NCBI RefSeq assembly: GCF_029893345.1
Contig: NZ_JARXVE010000001.1
Location: forward strand, 558,001 to 622,000
DNA: 64,000 bases
Direction of reading: 5' to 3'
Origin: Mycolicibacterium frederiksbergense
GTDB lineage: Bacteria > Actinomycetota > Actinomycetes > Mycobacteriales > Mycobacteriaceae
Shown: in pieces, positions 44,881 through 54,628 of the stretch
How positions within the stretch are numbered: position 1 is the stretch's first letter
Layout of the letters: each line of letters opens with the position of its first letter
Made by a program: the position numbers and the translations under genes
The notes under the pieces: generated by a model
The model's input: only the letters and a program-made list of their open reading frames with translations
Told to the model about the DNA's origin: nothing
The model's database searches: none

Positions 44881-47800
44881 CTGATGACAATCGACTGGCG
44901 CCGTTGGTCGCCGGCGAGCGGCCCGCGGTGATGCCGCTGTCGTTTGCTCAAAGCCGGTTGTGGTTCATCGATCAATTGCATGGCCCCTCACCGGTTTACA
45001 ACCTGGCGGTGGGACTGCGCCTCGACGGGACCCTTGACGTCGATGCGCTCAACGCGGCATTCGCCGACGTCCTGAATCGCCACGAGAGCCTGCGAACGGT
45101 GTTCCCGGCGGCCGACGGGCAACCGCAGCAGCTGGTGGTGCCCGCCGAGCACGCCGAATTCGGCTGGCAGGTCGTCGATGCCACCGGATGGCCGGCAGAC
45201 CGGTTGGAGGAGGCCGTCGCGGAAGCAGCGCGGCACAGCTTCGATCTGGCCACCGAGATCCCCTTGCGGGCCAGGCTGTTCCGTATCGACGAGGATCAGC
45301 ACCTGCTGGTTGCCGTGGTGCACCACATCGCCGCCGACGGCTGGTCGGCTGCCCCGCTGATCGCCGATCTGGGCGTGGCCTACGCCAGCCGGTGCGCCGG
45401 ACAAGCCCCCGGGTGGGGCCCGCTGGCGGTCCAATATGCGGACTACACGTTGTGGCAGCGAGCGCAGCTTGGCGATCTCGACGAGCATGACAGCCGGATC
45501 TCCGAACAGCTGAGGTTCTGGGAAGCCGCCCTGGCCGGGATGCCCGAACGCCTGGCGCTGCCGACCGATCGCCCCTATCCGCTGGTAGCTGATCAACGGG
45601 GCGCCAGGGTGGATGTGGAGTGGACGGCCGATCTGCAACAGCAGATTGCTCGCCTGGCTCGCGAGCGCAACGCGACCGCATTCATGGTGGTACAAGCGGC
45701 GCTACTTACCCTGTTTTCCAAGCTCAGCGCGAGTTCGGATGTCGCGGTGGGTTTCCCGATTGCCGGACGCCGTGATCCAGCCCTCGATGAGCTGGTCGGG
45801 TTTTTCGTCAACACCTTGGTGCTGCGGGTCGATCTGGCGGGGGATCCCAGTGTCACCGAGGTACTGGCCCAAGTGCGCGCACGCAGTCTCGGTGCGTTCG
45901 AGCATCAGGACGTGCCCTTCGAAGTGCTCGTCGAGCGGCTCAATCCGACCCGGTCCCTGACCCATCACCCGCTGGTGCAGGTGATGCTGGCTTGGCAAAA
46001 CGTTCCCGGACAGGTCGGCGATGCCGGCGGCGAGTTGGCGTTGGGGGATCTGCAGGTCACCCAGCTACCGCTGGACACCCACACCGCCCGCGTGGATCTA
46101 TCCTTCTCGCTGGCCGAACGTTGGACCGAATCCGGTGCGGCCGCTGGGATTTCCGGGACGGTGGAGTTCCGCACTGATGTGTTCGACATCGACAGCGTCG
46201 AAGTTCTGATCGAGCGGCTGCAACGGGTGCTCGACGCGATGACCGCCGATCCCAACCGGCGGTTGTCGGCGATCGATGTACTCGACGCCAACGAGCAGGC
46301 GCTCCTCGACACCATCGGCAACCGGGCGGTGCTGGGCCAGCCCGCAACCGGGGCGTCGATTCCGGCCCTGTTCGAGGCGCAAGTGGCCCGTGATCCCGAT
46401 GCGGTGGCGGTCAGCTTCGACGGCAGCCACATGTCGTATCGGGAACTCGACGAGGCCGCGAATCGATTGGCGCGCGTACTCATCGCGCAGGGTGCAGGCC
46501 CGGGGCAGCGGGTGGCGGTGCTGTTCTCTCGGTCGGTCGAGGCGATCGTGGCGATTTTCGCGGTGCTCAAAACCGGTGCGGCGTATGTGCCGATCGATCC
46601 GGCGGTGCCTGATGCGCGGTTGGAGTTCGTGCTGGCGGATGCGGGGCCGGTGGCCGCGGTCACCACCGCCGACCTGGCTGATCGGCTGCATGGGCGCGGT
46701 TTCGTGGTCATCGATATCGGGAATCCGGCCGTCGGTGCCCAGCTCAGTGGCGCGTTGCCGGGGCCTGGCCCCGACGATATCGCGTACCTGATCTACACCT
46801 CTGGCACGACGGGTGTGCCGAAGGGCGTGGCGATTCCGCATTGCAACGTGACCCGGTTGTTGGAGACGCTGGACGCCGATTTGGACTTGTCGGCCGGTCA
46901 GGTGTGGACACAGAGTCATTCGCTGGCTTTCGACTTCTCGGTGTGGGAGATTTTCGGCGCGCTGCTCCATGGTGGGCGGTTGGTGGTGGTCTCCGATTCG
47001 GTGGCACGCTCGCCCGACGATTTTCATGACTTGCTGGTCGCCGAACGCGTCAGCATCTTGAGCCAGACGCCGTCGGCGTTTTATGCACTGCAAACCGTAG
47101 AGGAGCTTTCACCCGGATCGGAGTCTGAACTCCAGCTTGAGGTGGTGGTGTTCGGTGGTGAGGCCCTGGAGCCTCAGCGTCTGAAGGCCTGGCTGGAGAA
47201 TCACCCGGGATTGCCGCGGTTGATCAACATGTACGGGATCACCGAGACGACGGTGCACGCCTCGTTCCGCGAAATCCTGCCCGCCGATGTGAACAGCGTC
47301 GTCAGCCCGATCGGTGTGCCGTTGGGGCACCTGGCCTTCTTTGTCCTCGACAGCTGGTTGCGGCCGGTGCCCGTCGGGGTGGTCGGCGAGTTGTACGTCG
47401 CCGGTGCCGGGCTGGGTGCCGGGTATGTGGGTCGGGCGGGGCTGACCTCAACTCGGTTTGTGGCGTGTCCGTTCGGCGGTGCGGAAGCAGCCGGGACACG
47501 CATGTATCGGACCGGGGATCTGGTGTGCTGGCGCCCGGACGGGCAGTTGCAGTATCTGGGCCGGGCTGATGAGCAGGTCAAGATCCGTGGCTATCGCATC
47601 GAACTCGGTGAAGTGCAGGCCGCTTTGGCCGGGCTCGACGGGGTGGAGCAGGCGGTGGTGATCGCCCGCGAAGACCGCCCCGGGGATAAGCGCCTGGTCG
47701 GCTACATCACCGGCAGCGCCGATCCGGCCGGTATGCGCGCCGTGCTGGGCGATCGACTGCCGTCCTACATGGTGCCTGCTGCGGTGGTGGCGTTGGACGC

Positions 47801-50800
47801 ATTGCCCTTGACGGTCAACGGAAAACTCGACACCCGAGCGCTGCCCGCGCCGGAGTACCAGGACATCGACCATTACCGCGCCCCGGCCACCCAGGTCGAG
47901 GAGATCCTGGCCGGGATTTTCGCGCAAGTGCTCGGGCTGGAGCAGGTCGGGGTCGACGACTCGTTCTTCGACCTTGGCGGCGACAGCATTTCGGCCATCC
48001 AGGTGGTGTGGCGGGCGCATGGCGCCGGCCTGGTCGGTCGCCCGCGCGACATCTTCGTCCAGCAGACAGTGGCGCGGCTGGCCCGGGTGGTCAGGATGGC
48101 CGACAGCACCGTTGGCGTGATCGACGAGGGTGTCGGACCGGTGGTGGCGACCCCGATCATCCAGTGGCTGCATGACCTGGAACGTGCCGGCGGGTCGGTT
48201 GACGAGTTCAACCAGACCGTGGTGTTGCAGGCTCCGGCGGGGGTTACCGAGACCGACGTGGTGGTTGCCCTTCAGGCCTTGTTGGATCGGCATGCCACGT
48301 TGCGGCTGCGCGTCGATCGCGATGGCGTTGGTGGGTGGTCGTTGACGGTGCCCGAGCCGGGCTCGGTGGATGCCCGTGACTGCGTGCACTCGGTTCCGGC
48401 ACTGTCCGAAGAAGTGGTGGTGGCGGCACGGTCACGGTTGAACCCGGCGGCCGGGCAGATGGTCAGTGCGCTGTGGGTGACCTCGACGAGTCAGCTGGTG
48501 TTGATCGTTCACCACCTGGCCGTCGATGGGGTGTCGTGGCGAATTGTGTTGGAAGACCTCAACATCGCATTGAGTCAACATCGCGGCGGGCAGCCGGTGC
48601 TGTTGCCGCCGGCGGGGACATCGTTCCAGCGCTGGGCCGACCTGTTGGCCGAACACGCGCGCCACCCCGACGTGGTCGGTCAGGCGGACGTATGGCGGCG
48701 GGTAGCGGCGATCCCCTCGGGTTTGCCGGCACCGCAACCCGCGGTGGACACCTTCGCCACGGCCGGATACTTGACGGAGTTGCTGGATACCGAGACCACC
48801 CACATGCTGCTCGGTGAGGTGCCTGCGGCGTTTCATGCCGGGGTGCACGAGATCCTGTTGATCGCTTTTGCCTTGGCATGGACGCAGTACTTGGGGACCG
48901 GCGGCGCGCCGATCGTCATCGATGTGGAGGGCCACGGGCGCGACGAGGAGCTGGGCGGGGTTGTCGACCGAGACATCGATGTGTCGCGCACGGTCGGGTG
49001 GTTCACCACCAAGTACCCGGTGTCTTTGAATCTGGGTGGGTTGCGCTGGACGCAGGTGGTGTCCGGTGACTCTGCGCTGGGCGCGGTGATCAAGGACGCC
49101 AAAGAGCAGCTTCGCTCCTTGCCCGACGGTCTGACCTACGGTCTACTGCGCTACCTGAACCCCGATGTGGATCTGGCCGGATCCGACCCGGCGATTGGGT
49201 TCAACTATCTCGGGAGGCTGGGTTCCCCCGCCGCCTATGCGTCCGGGGATGTGTGGCGTTTCAGTCAAGAAGGCTTGTCGTTCGCCGGCGCCGCCGGAGC
49301 GATGCCCATTGCTCTGGCACACACCGTGGAGCTCAACGCGGTCACCATCGACACCGACACCGGCCCGCACCTGAATGCCACCTGGACGTGGGCGCCCTCG
49401 GCACTGGATAGCGTGGCGGTCACCCGGATCAGCCGGTTGTGGTTCGACGCGCTGGTCGGCATTTGTGCACATGTGCGGCGCGGCGGGGGCGGGTTGACGC
49501 CGTCGGATATCACTCCCGCACGGCTGAGCCAGCAGCAGATCGACGAGCTGCATGGCCAATTCCCGATCGCCGATGTGCTGCTGCAGACCCCCTTGCAGCA
49601 GGGACTGCTGTACCACGCCAGCATCGCGAAGCGCTCCGGCGACGATGTGTATGCGGTGCAGCTGGATATCGGGTTGAGCGGCCCGCTCGATCACCACAGG
49701 TTGCGCGTTGCCGTGCAGGCAGTGGTCAGCCGGCATCCGCATCTGGCGGCCCGGTTCTTCCCACAATTCGAGCAACCGGTGCAGGTCATTCCCGCTGATC
49801 CGGTCGCGCCCTGGCGGTATGTCGAACTCGAAACCGACGGCTCGGTTGTCGATGTCGAATTGGAGATCGAGCAGGTCTGTGTCGCCGAACGCGCCGCGGT
49901 ATGCGACCTGCTCAACCAGCCGGCGTTCCGGGCCGCTCTCATCCGCATCGGGGACGACCGGCACCGGTTTGTGCTCACCAATCACCACATCGTGCTCGAC
50001 GGCTGGTCCATGCCGATCCTGATGCAGGAGATCTTCGCCGGCTACCACGGACTGCGGCTACCGGCAGCGTCGCCATACCGCAGCTTCACCACCTGGCTGG
50101 CCGAACGGGATTACGATGCCGCCCACACGGCGTGGCGTGAGGTGTTGGCGGGTTTCGACACCCCGATCCTGATCGGCCCCCCGGAGAAGTTGGGGTCCGG
50201 GCCGCGAAGGGTCGAGTCCTTTCGGGTGCCTGCGAAGACCACACGGGCGCTCACCAAGTTGGCGCGCTCCCACCACACCACCGTCAACATCGTGCTGCAG
50301 GCCGCGTGGGGACTCCTGCTCAGCTCGCTGACCGGCCATCATGATGTCGCGTTCGGCACGGTGGTCTCGGGGAGGTCGCCCGAGGTGGTCGGTGCGGAAT
50401 CGATGGTGGGCCTGCTGATCAACACGGTGCCGGTACGCGCGACCATCATGTGGGCCACGACTACGGCCGACCTGCTGGATCAGCTGCAAGCTGCCCACAA
50501 CGACACCCTCGAGCACCAGCACTTGGCGCTCAGCGACATCCACCGCATCACCGGTCAGGAACGCCTGTTCGACACAGTTTTCGTGTACGAGAACTACCCG
50601 ACGGACACTGGCACGCCGCCGGGCGTGGACGGGTTGGCGATCACCGACTTCACCAGCCGCGACTTCTACCACTACCCGCTTACGGTGCAAGCCGGGCCGG
50701 GCCGTGAACTGGAGCTTCGCGTCCAATACGACACCGATGTGTTTGACAGGGAAACCGTCGAAGCATTGATGGAGCGGTTCAAGCACGTGTTGGCGGCGAT

Positions 50801-51224
50801 GACCGCTCACCCGGGACGGCGGTTGTCGTCGATAGATCTACCAAGTTCTGGTGACATTCCCCAGCTGGATGGTTGGCGCAGTCGCGCGCTGTTGACCCGG
50901 CCCCCGATCGGGCCAGAGACCACCGTGGCGTCGGCACTCGACGACCGCGACACCGGCGGTACTTATTGCGCCCCGGCCACTCTCACCGAGCAGATCCTGG
51001 CCAGCATCTACGCCGAGGTGCTCGGTGTACACCGCGTCGGAGTCGATGAGTCGTTCTTCGACCTGGGCGGGGATTCGCTGTCGGCGATGCGAGCGATCGC
51101 CGCGATCAACACAGCCCTCGACCTCGAACTCACGGTGCCCACATTGTTCGAGACGCCGTCCGTTCGAGGCTTGAGCCAACAGTTGGGCGGATACACCAGC
51201 TCAGTGAATGAAGGGACCGCGTGA
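43017..51224 (+). CDS. Non-ribosomal peptide synthetase 2 (A-T, C-A-T-E, C-T)
   Basis: 2735 residues, ATG 43,017 just 2 bp after the NRPS 1 stop, with a GGGGAGGGG site inside the end of that gene, so the two are translationally coupled. Domain order: A7-T7, C8-A8-T8-E8, C9-T9. Carrier serines S584, S1657, S2687; His motifs begin at 769 (C8), 1832 (E8) and 2323 (C9). A7 and A8 both have the Thr-type pocket. The final module has no A domain: C9 passes through a linker of about 50 residues straight into T9, and the protein ends about 48 residues after S2687. There is no thioesterase or reductase, whereas Mps2 of classical GPL ends in a reductase that makes alaninol. Release must therefore use C9, a trans-acting enzyme or a trans-loaded ninth residue. 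Confidence 0.95.
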   Translation: MAADASRRLLSMDLDDADERADLDEWGNRAALTKSASAPVSIPALFAEQVTRDPEAVAVSFGDSHMSYRELDEASNRLAHLLIGHDIGAGQRVALLFSRSIDAIVAILAVLKTGAAYVPIDPSVPDARLKFVLGDAAPVAAVTTADLADRLDGHGLAVIDVSDVAASAVDSYPSTALPVPSHDDIAYLIYTSGTTGVPKGVAIPHHNVTRLLDAIAPRMELSAGQAWTQCHSLAFDFSVWEIWGALLRGGRVVVVPESVARSPEELHALLVAERVAVLSQTPSAFYALQAVDALSPEPGAQLALEAVVFGGEALEPQRLKPWLDAHPGSPRLINMYGITETTVHASFREIVAGDVEGTVSPIGVPLADLAFFVLDGWLKPVSAGVMGELYVAGAGLGYGYVGRAPLTSTRFVACPFAETGIRMYRTGDLVSWREDGQLQYLGRADDQVKIRGYRIELGEIQAALAGQDGIEQAVVIAREDQPGDKRLVGYVTGTADPGELRAALAQRLPGYMVPAAVVVLDALPLTVNGKLDKKALPEPEYQDIDHYRAPATPVEEILVGIYAQILGVDRVGVDDSFFNLGGDSLLAMRLVAAINRSLDAGLEVRAVFDAPTVTQLVSRIGADDNRLAPLVAGERPAVMPLSFAQSRLWFIDQLHGPSPVYNLAVGLRLDGTLDVDALNAAFADVLNRHESLRTVFPAADGQPQQLVVPAEHAEFGWQVVDATGWPADRLEEAVAEAARHSFDLATEIPLRARLFRIDEDQHLLVAVVHHIAADGWSAAPLIADLGVAYASRCAGQAPGWGPLAVQYADYTLWQRAQLGDLDEHDSRISEQLRFWEAALAGMPERLALPTDRPYPLVADQRGARVDVEWTADLQQQIARLARERNATAFMVVQAALLTLFSKLSASSDVAVGFPIAGRRDPALDELVGFFVNTLVLRVDLAGDPSVTEVLAQVRARSLGAFEHQDVPFEVLVERLNPTRSLTHHPLVQVMLAWQNVPGQVGDAGGELALGDLQVTQLPLDTHTARVDLSFSLAERWTESGAAAGISGTVEFRTDVFDIDSVEVLIERLQRVLDAMTADPNRRLSAIDVLDANEQALLDTIGNRAVLGQPATGASIPALFEAQVARDPDAVAVSFDGSHMSYRELDEAANRLARVLIAQGAGPGQRVAVLFSRSVEAIVAIFAVLKTGAAYVPIDPAVPDARLEFVLADAGPVAAVTTADLADRLHGRGFVVIDIGNPAVGAQLSGALPGPGPDDIAYLIYTSGTTGVPKGVAIPHCNVTRLLETLDADLDLSAGQVWTQSHSLAFDFSVWEIFGALLHGGRLVVVSDSVARSPDDFHDLLVAERVSILSQTPSAFYALQTVEELSPGSESELQLEVVVFGGEALEPQRLKAWLENHPGLPRLINMYGITETTVHASFREILPADVNSVVSPIGVPLGHLAFFVLDSWLRPVPVGVVGELYVAGAGLGAGYVGRAGLTSTRFVACPFGGAEAAGTRMYRTGDLVCWRPDGQLQYLGRADEQVKIRGYRIELGEVQAALAGLDGVEQAVVIAREDRPGDKRLVGYITGSADPAGMRAVLGDRLPSYMVPAAVVALDALPLTVNGKLDTRALPAPEYQDIDHYRAPATQVEEILAGIFAQVLGLEQVGVDDSFFDLGGDSISAIQVVWRAHGAGLVGRPRDIFVQQTVARLARVVRMADSTVGVIDEGVGPVVATPIIQWLHDLERAGGSVDEFNQTVVLQAPAGVTETDVVVALQALLDRHATLRLRVDRDGVGGWSLTVPEPGSVDARDCVHSVPALSEEVVVAARSRLNPAAGQMVSALWVTSTSQLVLIVHHLAVDGVSWRIVLEDLNIALSQHRGGQPVLLPPAGTSFQRWADLLAEHARHPDVVGQADVWRRVAAIPSGLPAPQPAVDTFATAGYLTELLDTETTHMLLGEVPAAFHAGVHEILLIAFALAWTQYLGTGGAPIVIDVEGHGRDEELGGVVDRDIDVSRTVGWFTTKYPVSLNLGGLRWTQVVSGDSALGAVIKDAKEQLRSLPDGLTYGLLRYLNPDVDLAGSDPAIGFNYLGRLGSPAAYASGDVWRFSQEGLSFAGAAGAMPIALAHTVELNAVTIDTDTGPHLNATWTWAPSALDSVAVTRISRLWFDALVGICAHVRRGGGGLTPSDITPARLSQQQIDELHGQFPIADVLLQTPLQQGLLYHASIAKRSGDDVYAVQLDIGLSGPLDHHRLRVAVQAVVSRHPHLAARFFPQFEQPVQVIPADPVAPWRYVELETDGSVVDVELEIEQVCVAERAAVCDLLNQPAFRAALIRIGDDRHRFVLTNHHIVLDGWSMPILMQEIFAGYHGLRLPAASPYRSFTTWLAERDYDAAHTAWREVLAGFDTPILIGPPEKLGSGPRRVESFRVPAKTTRALTKLARSHHTTVNIVLQAAWGLLLSSLTGHHDVAFGTVVSGRSPEVVGAESMVGLLINTVPVRATIMWATTTADLLDQLQAAHNDTLEHQHLALSDIHRITGQERLFDTVFVYENYPTDTGTPPGVDGLAITDFTSRDFYHYPLTVQAGPGRELELRVQYDTDVFDRETVEALMERFKHVLAAMTAHPGRRLSSIDLPSSGDIPQLDGWRSRALLTRPPIGPETTVASALDDRDTGGTYCAPATLTEQILASIYAEVLGVHRVGVDESFFDLGGDSLSAMRAIAAINTALDLELTVPTLFETPSVRGLSQQLGGYTSSVNEGTA
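44885..49540 (+). other. NRPS module 8: C-A-T-E, threonine code
   Basis: LCL-type C8 (HHIAADG from H769), A8 with pocket D-F-W-S-V-G-M-V-H-K, T8 GGDSI (S1657), E8 (HHLAVDG from H1832). Expected D-allo-threonine. Parts of A8 and E8 are nearly identical in DNA to A1, A3 and E1. Confidence 0.85.
47454..47668 (+). repeat. 215-bp perfect repeat, copy 2 (A8)
   Basis: Partner of the segment in A3, 18.7 kb away and in a different gene. Synonymous positions are also identical, so the copies were homogenised recently. Confidence 0.85.
49545..51224 (+). other. NRPS module 9: C-T without adenylation domain
   Basis: DCL-type C9 with an intact HHIVLDG (H2323), then remnants of the normal C-A border ([13 protein letters not shown]) and A-T border ([12 protein letters not shown]) separated by about 20 residues, then T9 with GGDSL (S2687). 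The missing piece is one whole A domain. Precedent from memory: SyrE (syringomycin) has eight A domains and a ninth A-less module loaded in trans. Confidence 0.88.
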
Positions 51225-51232
51225 GCCCGGCC

Positions 51233-51252
51233 GGCGATCCGTAAGGGTCGCC
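51233..51252. terminator. Short inverted repeat between converging genes
   Basis: An 8-bp stem with one G-T pair (GGCGATCC / GGGTCGCC) and a 4-base loop, 8 bp after the NRPS 2 stop and 9 bp after the stop of the converging methyltransferase-like gene. No T-run, as usual in mycobacteria. Could terminate both transcripts. Confidence 0.5.
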
Positions 51253-51261
51253 GCCCGGTAG

Positions 51262-51936
51262 TCACCACATGTGCGGCACCAAGCGATACCGAGCCTTCTG
51301 CGCGTACTCGAGGTATCCGTCCAATTCTTCGGCGAGCAACTTTTCTTCGTCGCGGATGCGCACGATGAGCACGATCAGACCGGGAATGACGGCGACGAGT
51401 CCCCAATAGGAGCCGAGCGCAAGAGGGAAGCCGACGATCGTGATCACATTGCCGGTGTACATGGGGTGGCGCACCAGCCCGTACAGACCGGTGGTGACCA
51501 GCTTCTGGCCGGCCTCCACCTGGACGGTGGAGGCCGCGAAGCTGTTCTGAATGACCACGAGACTGGTCACACCCAGTCCAACGATCACCAAAACATCACC
51601 AACCAAGCAGATTGCCGGTGGGACCGACGACCAGCCAAAGCGATGATCGAGGGCGCTGACCACGACCATCGCTGCCAGCGACGAGTACCAACAGGCGATG
51701 AGCAGCTTTTGCACAGTTCGGGTTTCCGCCACCGGCCCCGCATGCTTGCGCCGTTGGTGCGCGGCGGGGTTTGCGCGCTGCAAGTAGATGCTGGGGATCC
51801 ATGTCGAAAGGGCGAACACCACCAGAAAAACCCATGCTTGCCAGTAGTCGGCCGTTCCGGCGAGCAAGAACAGCACCAAGCCGAACGCGATGAGTTCAAC
51901 TAGCCCGAATGCCAACACTTTCGAAATGGCCTTCAC
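51262..51936 (-). CDS. Isoprenylcysteine carboxyl methyltransferase (ICMT/PEMT)-like membrane protein
   Basis: A 224-residue protein with start GTG 51,936, which has AGGAGG four bases upstream; the frame is open further but with no family character. It has five or so hydrophobic helices and the family's SAM-binding C-terminal motif: GLYGLVRHPMYTGNV (RHPxY), followed by the paired glutamates in RDEEKLLAEEL. These enzymes methylate small lipid or isoprenoid thiol/carboxyl groups in membranes; most actinobacterial members have no known substrate. It converges on the NRPS operon with 37 bp between stops. It could methyl-esterify the peptide carboxyl, which would be attractive given the missing release domain, but it may equally be unrelated to the cluster. 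Confidence 0.8.
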   Translation of the reverse strand: MKAISKVLAFGLVELIAFGLVLFLLAGTADYWQAWVFLVVFALSTWIPSIYLQRANPAAHQRRKHAGPVAETRTVQKLLIACWYSSLAAMVVVSALDHRFGWSSVPPAICLVGDVLVIVGLGVTSLVVIQNSFAASTVQVEAGQKLVTTGLYGLVRHPMYTGNVITIVGFPLALGSYWGLVAVIPGLIVLIVRIRDEEKLLAEELDGYLEYAQKARYRLVPHMW

Positions 51937-52199
51937 GGATCCTCCTACGTCCGCCGATACCGTTTCGCCGACACCGCGCGCGTCGGAGGCCGGGTAACCG
52001 CTCGTCTCAGCGCCGCATCGATTTCCAACAGCCACAACCGCGGCGCACGGCTTAAACTACCGTCGGTAACCCCAAAGATGTGCGGGATTGGCCCCCGCTT
52101 TCTGTACCGCCGATCCAGATCGGGCTCTGGCCAAATGCCCGCTCGCTACTATCTTTCGGGTTATCTGTAATTGAACTAAGTACCGTCGAACGGAATCAC
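51937..52199. promoter_or_regulatory. Divergent promoter region of the ICMT-like gene and htpG
   Basis: 263 bp separating two divergent genes. It contains ACTACCGTCGGTAAC and a second ACCGTCG nearer htpG, but I cannot assign a sigma factor. A spurious open frame extends htpG upstream to 52,080. Confidence 0.4.
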
Positions 52200-54140
52200 A
52201 TGAGTGCACACGCCGAGCAGTTGGAGTTTCAGGCCGAGGCGCGTCAACTACTGGATTTGATGGTCCACTCGGTGTACTCCAACAAGGACTCGTTTCTGCG
52301 CGAGTTGATCTCGAACGCTTCCGATGCACTGGACAAGCTACGGCTCGAAGCGCTGCGGAATAAGGACTTGGATGCCGACATCTCCGATCTCCACATTGAG
52401 ATCGACGTAGACAAAGCGGCAAGGACTCTCACGATCCGCGACAACGGCATCGGGATGACGCGCGACGAGGTTGTGGATCTGATCGGCACTCTCGCCAAAT
52501 CAGGCACCGCCGAGCTGCGCCGGCAGTTGCGAGCCGCCAAGAATGCCGCCGCCTCCGAGGAACTGATCGGTCAATTCGGTATCGGGTTCTACTCGACGTT
52601 CATGGTGGCCGACAAGGTCGAGCTGCTCACCCGCAAGGCGGGCGAAAGTGCTGCCACCCGTTGGGTGTCCAGCGGGGATGGCACCTATACCGTCGAATCT
52701 GTCGACGATGCTCCGCACGGAACGTCGGTCACTCTGCATCTCAAGCCCGAAGACACCGAGGACGAGCTGCACGATTACACCGCGGAACCGAAGATCCGGG
52801 AATTGGTGAGGAAGTACTCCGACTTCATCGCCTGGCCGATCCGGATGCAGGTCGAGCGGCGTTCTCCGGCCACCGAGGAAGGCGGCGAGGAGCAGCTCAC
52901 CGTCGAAACGCAGACGCTCAACTCCATGAAGGCGCTCTGGGCCAAAGCCAAAGACGAGGTCTCCACGGACGAGTACAACGAGTTTTACAAACACATCGCG
53001 CACGCGTGGGACGACCCACTTGAGGTCATCTCGATGAAGGCCGAGGGCACCTTCGAGTACCAGGCGCTGCTCTTCATCCCGTCTCATGCGCCGTTCGATT
53101 TGTTCACCCGGGACGCCAAAACCGGGGTGCAGCTGTATGTCAAGCGCGTCTTCGTCATGGCCGACTGTGACCAACTCATTCCCGGGTACCTGCGCTTCGT
53201 CAAGGGTGTTGTCGACGCAGAGAGCATGTCGCTAAACGTTTCTCGCGAGATTCTGCAGCAGGATCGGCAGGTCGCCGCGATCCGCCGCCGTCTGACCAAG
53301 AAGGTCTTGTCGACGATCAAGAGTCTGCAGTCGGAGCGGCCCGAGGACTACCGCACCTTGTGGACCCAGTTCGGTGCGGTCCTTAAAGAAGGCCTGATGT
53401 CGGACTTCGACAACCAGGACACCCTGTTGCGAATTTCGTCATTCCACTCGACGCATGGCGACGAGGAACTCACGACGTCGGCCGCATATGTCGAGCGCAT
53501 GAAGGACGGCCAGGAGCAGATCTTCTACGCCACCGGGCAGTCGCGCGAGCAACTCCTGGCCTCACCGCATCTCGAGGCATTCAAGGCCAAGGGCTATGAG
53601 GTGCTGCTGCTCACCGATCCAGTCGATGAGATTTGGGTGGGATCGGTGGCCGAGTTCGACGGCAAACCGCTGCAGTCGGTTGCCAAGGGCGAGGTGGACC
53701 TCGACTCCGAGGACGAAAAGGCGGCGCACGAGGCCGAACGTCAGGAGCAGGAGAAAGACTTCGCCGACTTGCTCAACTGGCTCAAGGAGACATTGGACGA
53801 CCATGTCAAGGAGGTGCGGTTGTCCACGCGGTTGACCGAGTCTCCGGCCTGCCTGATCACCGACAACTTCGGCATCACGCCCGCGCTCGCACGCATGTAC
53901 CGGGCCTCCGGGCAGGCGGTTCCGGTGGGGAAGCGGATTCTCGAACTCAACCCGAAGCATCCGCTCGTCACGGGCCTGCAACAGGCTCACAAGACCGGCG
54001 GCGACGACGCCCAGCGGCAAAGACTCGACGAAACCGCTGAATTGCTCTACGGCACCGCGCTTCTCGCCGAAGGCGATGTACCCGAGGACCCGGCAAAGTT
54101 CGCCGGATTGCTCGCGCACCGCCTGGCTGACACCGTTTAG
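52200..54140 (+). CDS. htpG: Molecular chaperone HtpG (Hsp90)
   Basis: 646 residues with ATG 52,200, the length of mycobacterial HtpG. N-terminal GHKL ATPase motifs: ELISNASDALDKLR (Mg/ATP-binding Asn and Asp), DNGIGM, and the lid-region GQFGIGFYS. The middle domain contains the catalytic Arg in NVSREILQ, and the C-terminal dimerisation domain follows; an acidic linker rich in Asp/Glu/Lys lies near residues 500-530. Cytosolic, stress-related chaperone. It marks the border where the biosynthetic locus meets conserved chromosome. A perfect hairpin follows the stop. Confidence 0.97.
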   Translation: MSAHAEQLEFQAEARQLLDLMVHSVYSNKDSFLRELISNASDALDKLRLEALRNKDLDADISDLHIEIDVDKAARTLTIRDNGIGMTRDEVVDLIGTLAKSGTAELRRQLRAAKNAAASEELIGQFGIGFYSTFMVADKVELLTRKAGESAATRWVSSGDGTYTVESVDDAPHGTSVTLHLKPEDTEDELHDYTAEPKIRELVRKYSDFIAWPIRMQVERRSPATEEGGEEQLTVETQTLNSMKALWAKAKDEVSTDEYNEFYKHIAHAWDDPLEVISMKAEGTFEYQALLFIPSHAPFDLFTRDAKTGVQLYVKRVFVMADCDQLIPGYLRFVKGVVDAESMSLNVSREILQQDRQVAAIRRRLTKKVLSTIKSLQSERPEDYRTLWTQFGAVLKEGLMSDFDNQDTLLRISSFHSTHGDEELTTSAAYVERMKDGQEQIFYATGQSREQLLASPHLEAFKAKGYEVLLLTDPVDEIWVGSVAEFDGKPLQSVAKGEVDLDSEDEKAAHEAERQEQEKDFADLLNWLKETLDDHVKEVRLSTRLTESPACLITDNFGITPALARMYRASGQAVPVGKRILELNPKHPLVTGLQQAHKTGGDDAQRQRLDETAELLYGTALLAEGDVPEDPAKFAGLLAHRLADTV

Positions 54141-54157
54141 AACACGACACCGCAGCG

Positions 54158-54180
54158 GCGGTGCGCGTTACGCGCACCGC
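54158..54180. terminator. Perfect 10-bp hairpin after htpG
   Basis: GCGGTGCGCG / CGCGCACCGC with a 3-base TTA loop, 17 bp after the htpG stop. The TTA loop is also the stop codon (TAA) of the converging small gene, so the hairpin sits at the end of both transcripts. No T-run. Confidence 0.75.
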
Positions 54181-54386
54181 TCACGCTGACGATGATTGCC
54201 AGCAAGTCGACTGTATGCCCAGTCGATGGCCCGGCCGTGTCCAATGGCGATAAGCACCAGGCCGAGGATGAAGACGATCCGACCCAGGAGCGGACGGTCC
54301 TCACCAAGGCGCTTCCCCCACAGAGCGCCAGCAGCGCCAGCCAGACCGATCACGAGCCACCAAGGTCGTCCGAGTAGGCCGGTCAC
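54168..54386 (-). CDS. Small hypothetical membrane protein (72 aa)
   Basis: Starts at GTG 54,386 with a strong AAGGAGA site 7 bp upstream. Two hydrophobic segments (about residues 8-23 and 36-52) separated by a charged loop (KRLGEDRPLLGR) suggest a two-helix membrane hairpin. The tail is rich in Arg and Cys. I do not recognise a family. It converges with htpG and its stop lies inside the shared terminator hairpin. Confidence 0.6.
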   Translation of the reverse strand: MTGLLGRPWWLVIGLAGAAGALWGKRLGEDRPLLGRIVFILGLVLIAIGHGRAIDWAYSRLAGNHRQRERCA

Positions 54387-54628
54387 CGCTCATCTCCTTG
54401 ATACGGGGGAGTGTTGTTGTTGCTGACGATTCAGGAGGGCAGCGGACTGAACGTGACAAAGGCATGTCCGACACCGGACCATGGTGGATCTGTTAGCACC
54501 GCGGCAACCAGAAACAGCGCGTTGAATGCCGCCAAACCCACCCAGCTGTGGCAACACCTGGTTTTCGATAACTCAGAATAATGATTATGGGTCGACGAAA
54601 CTGAGCTGTCTAGCGCCTGGAGTGATCG

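Noticed and set aside
18562..50810. Many long minus-strand and alternate-frame open frames inside the NRPS genes (up to several hundred residues)
   Set aside because: They are shadows of high-GC coding DNA: His/Arg/Gln-rich composition, no domains, and they recur at the same module positions.
18583..51224. PKS or trans-AT domains within the megasynthases
   Set aside because: No ketosynthase, acyltransferase or ketoreductase motifs; every domain is C, A, T or E.
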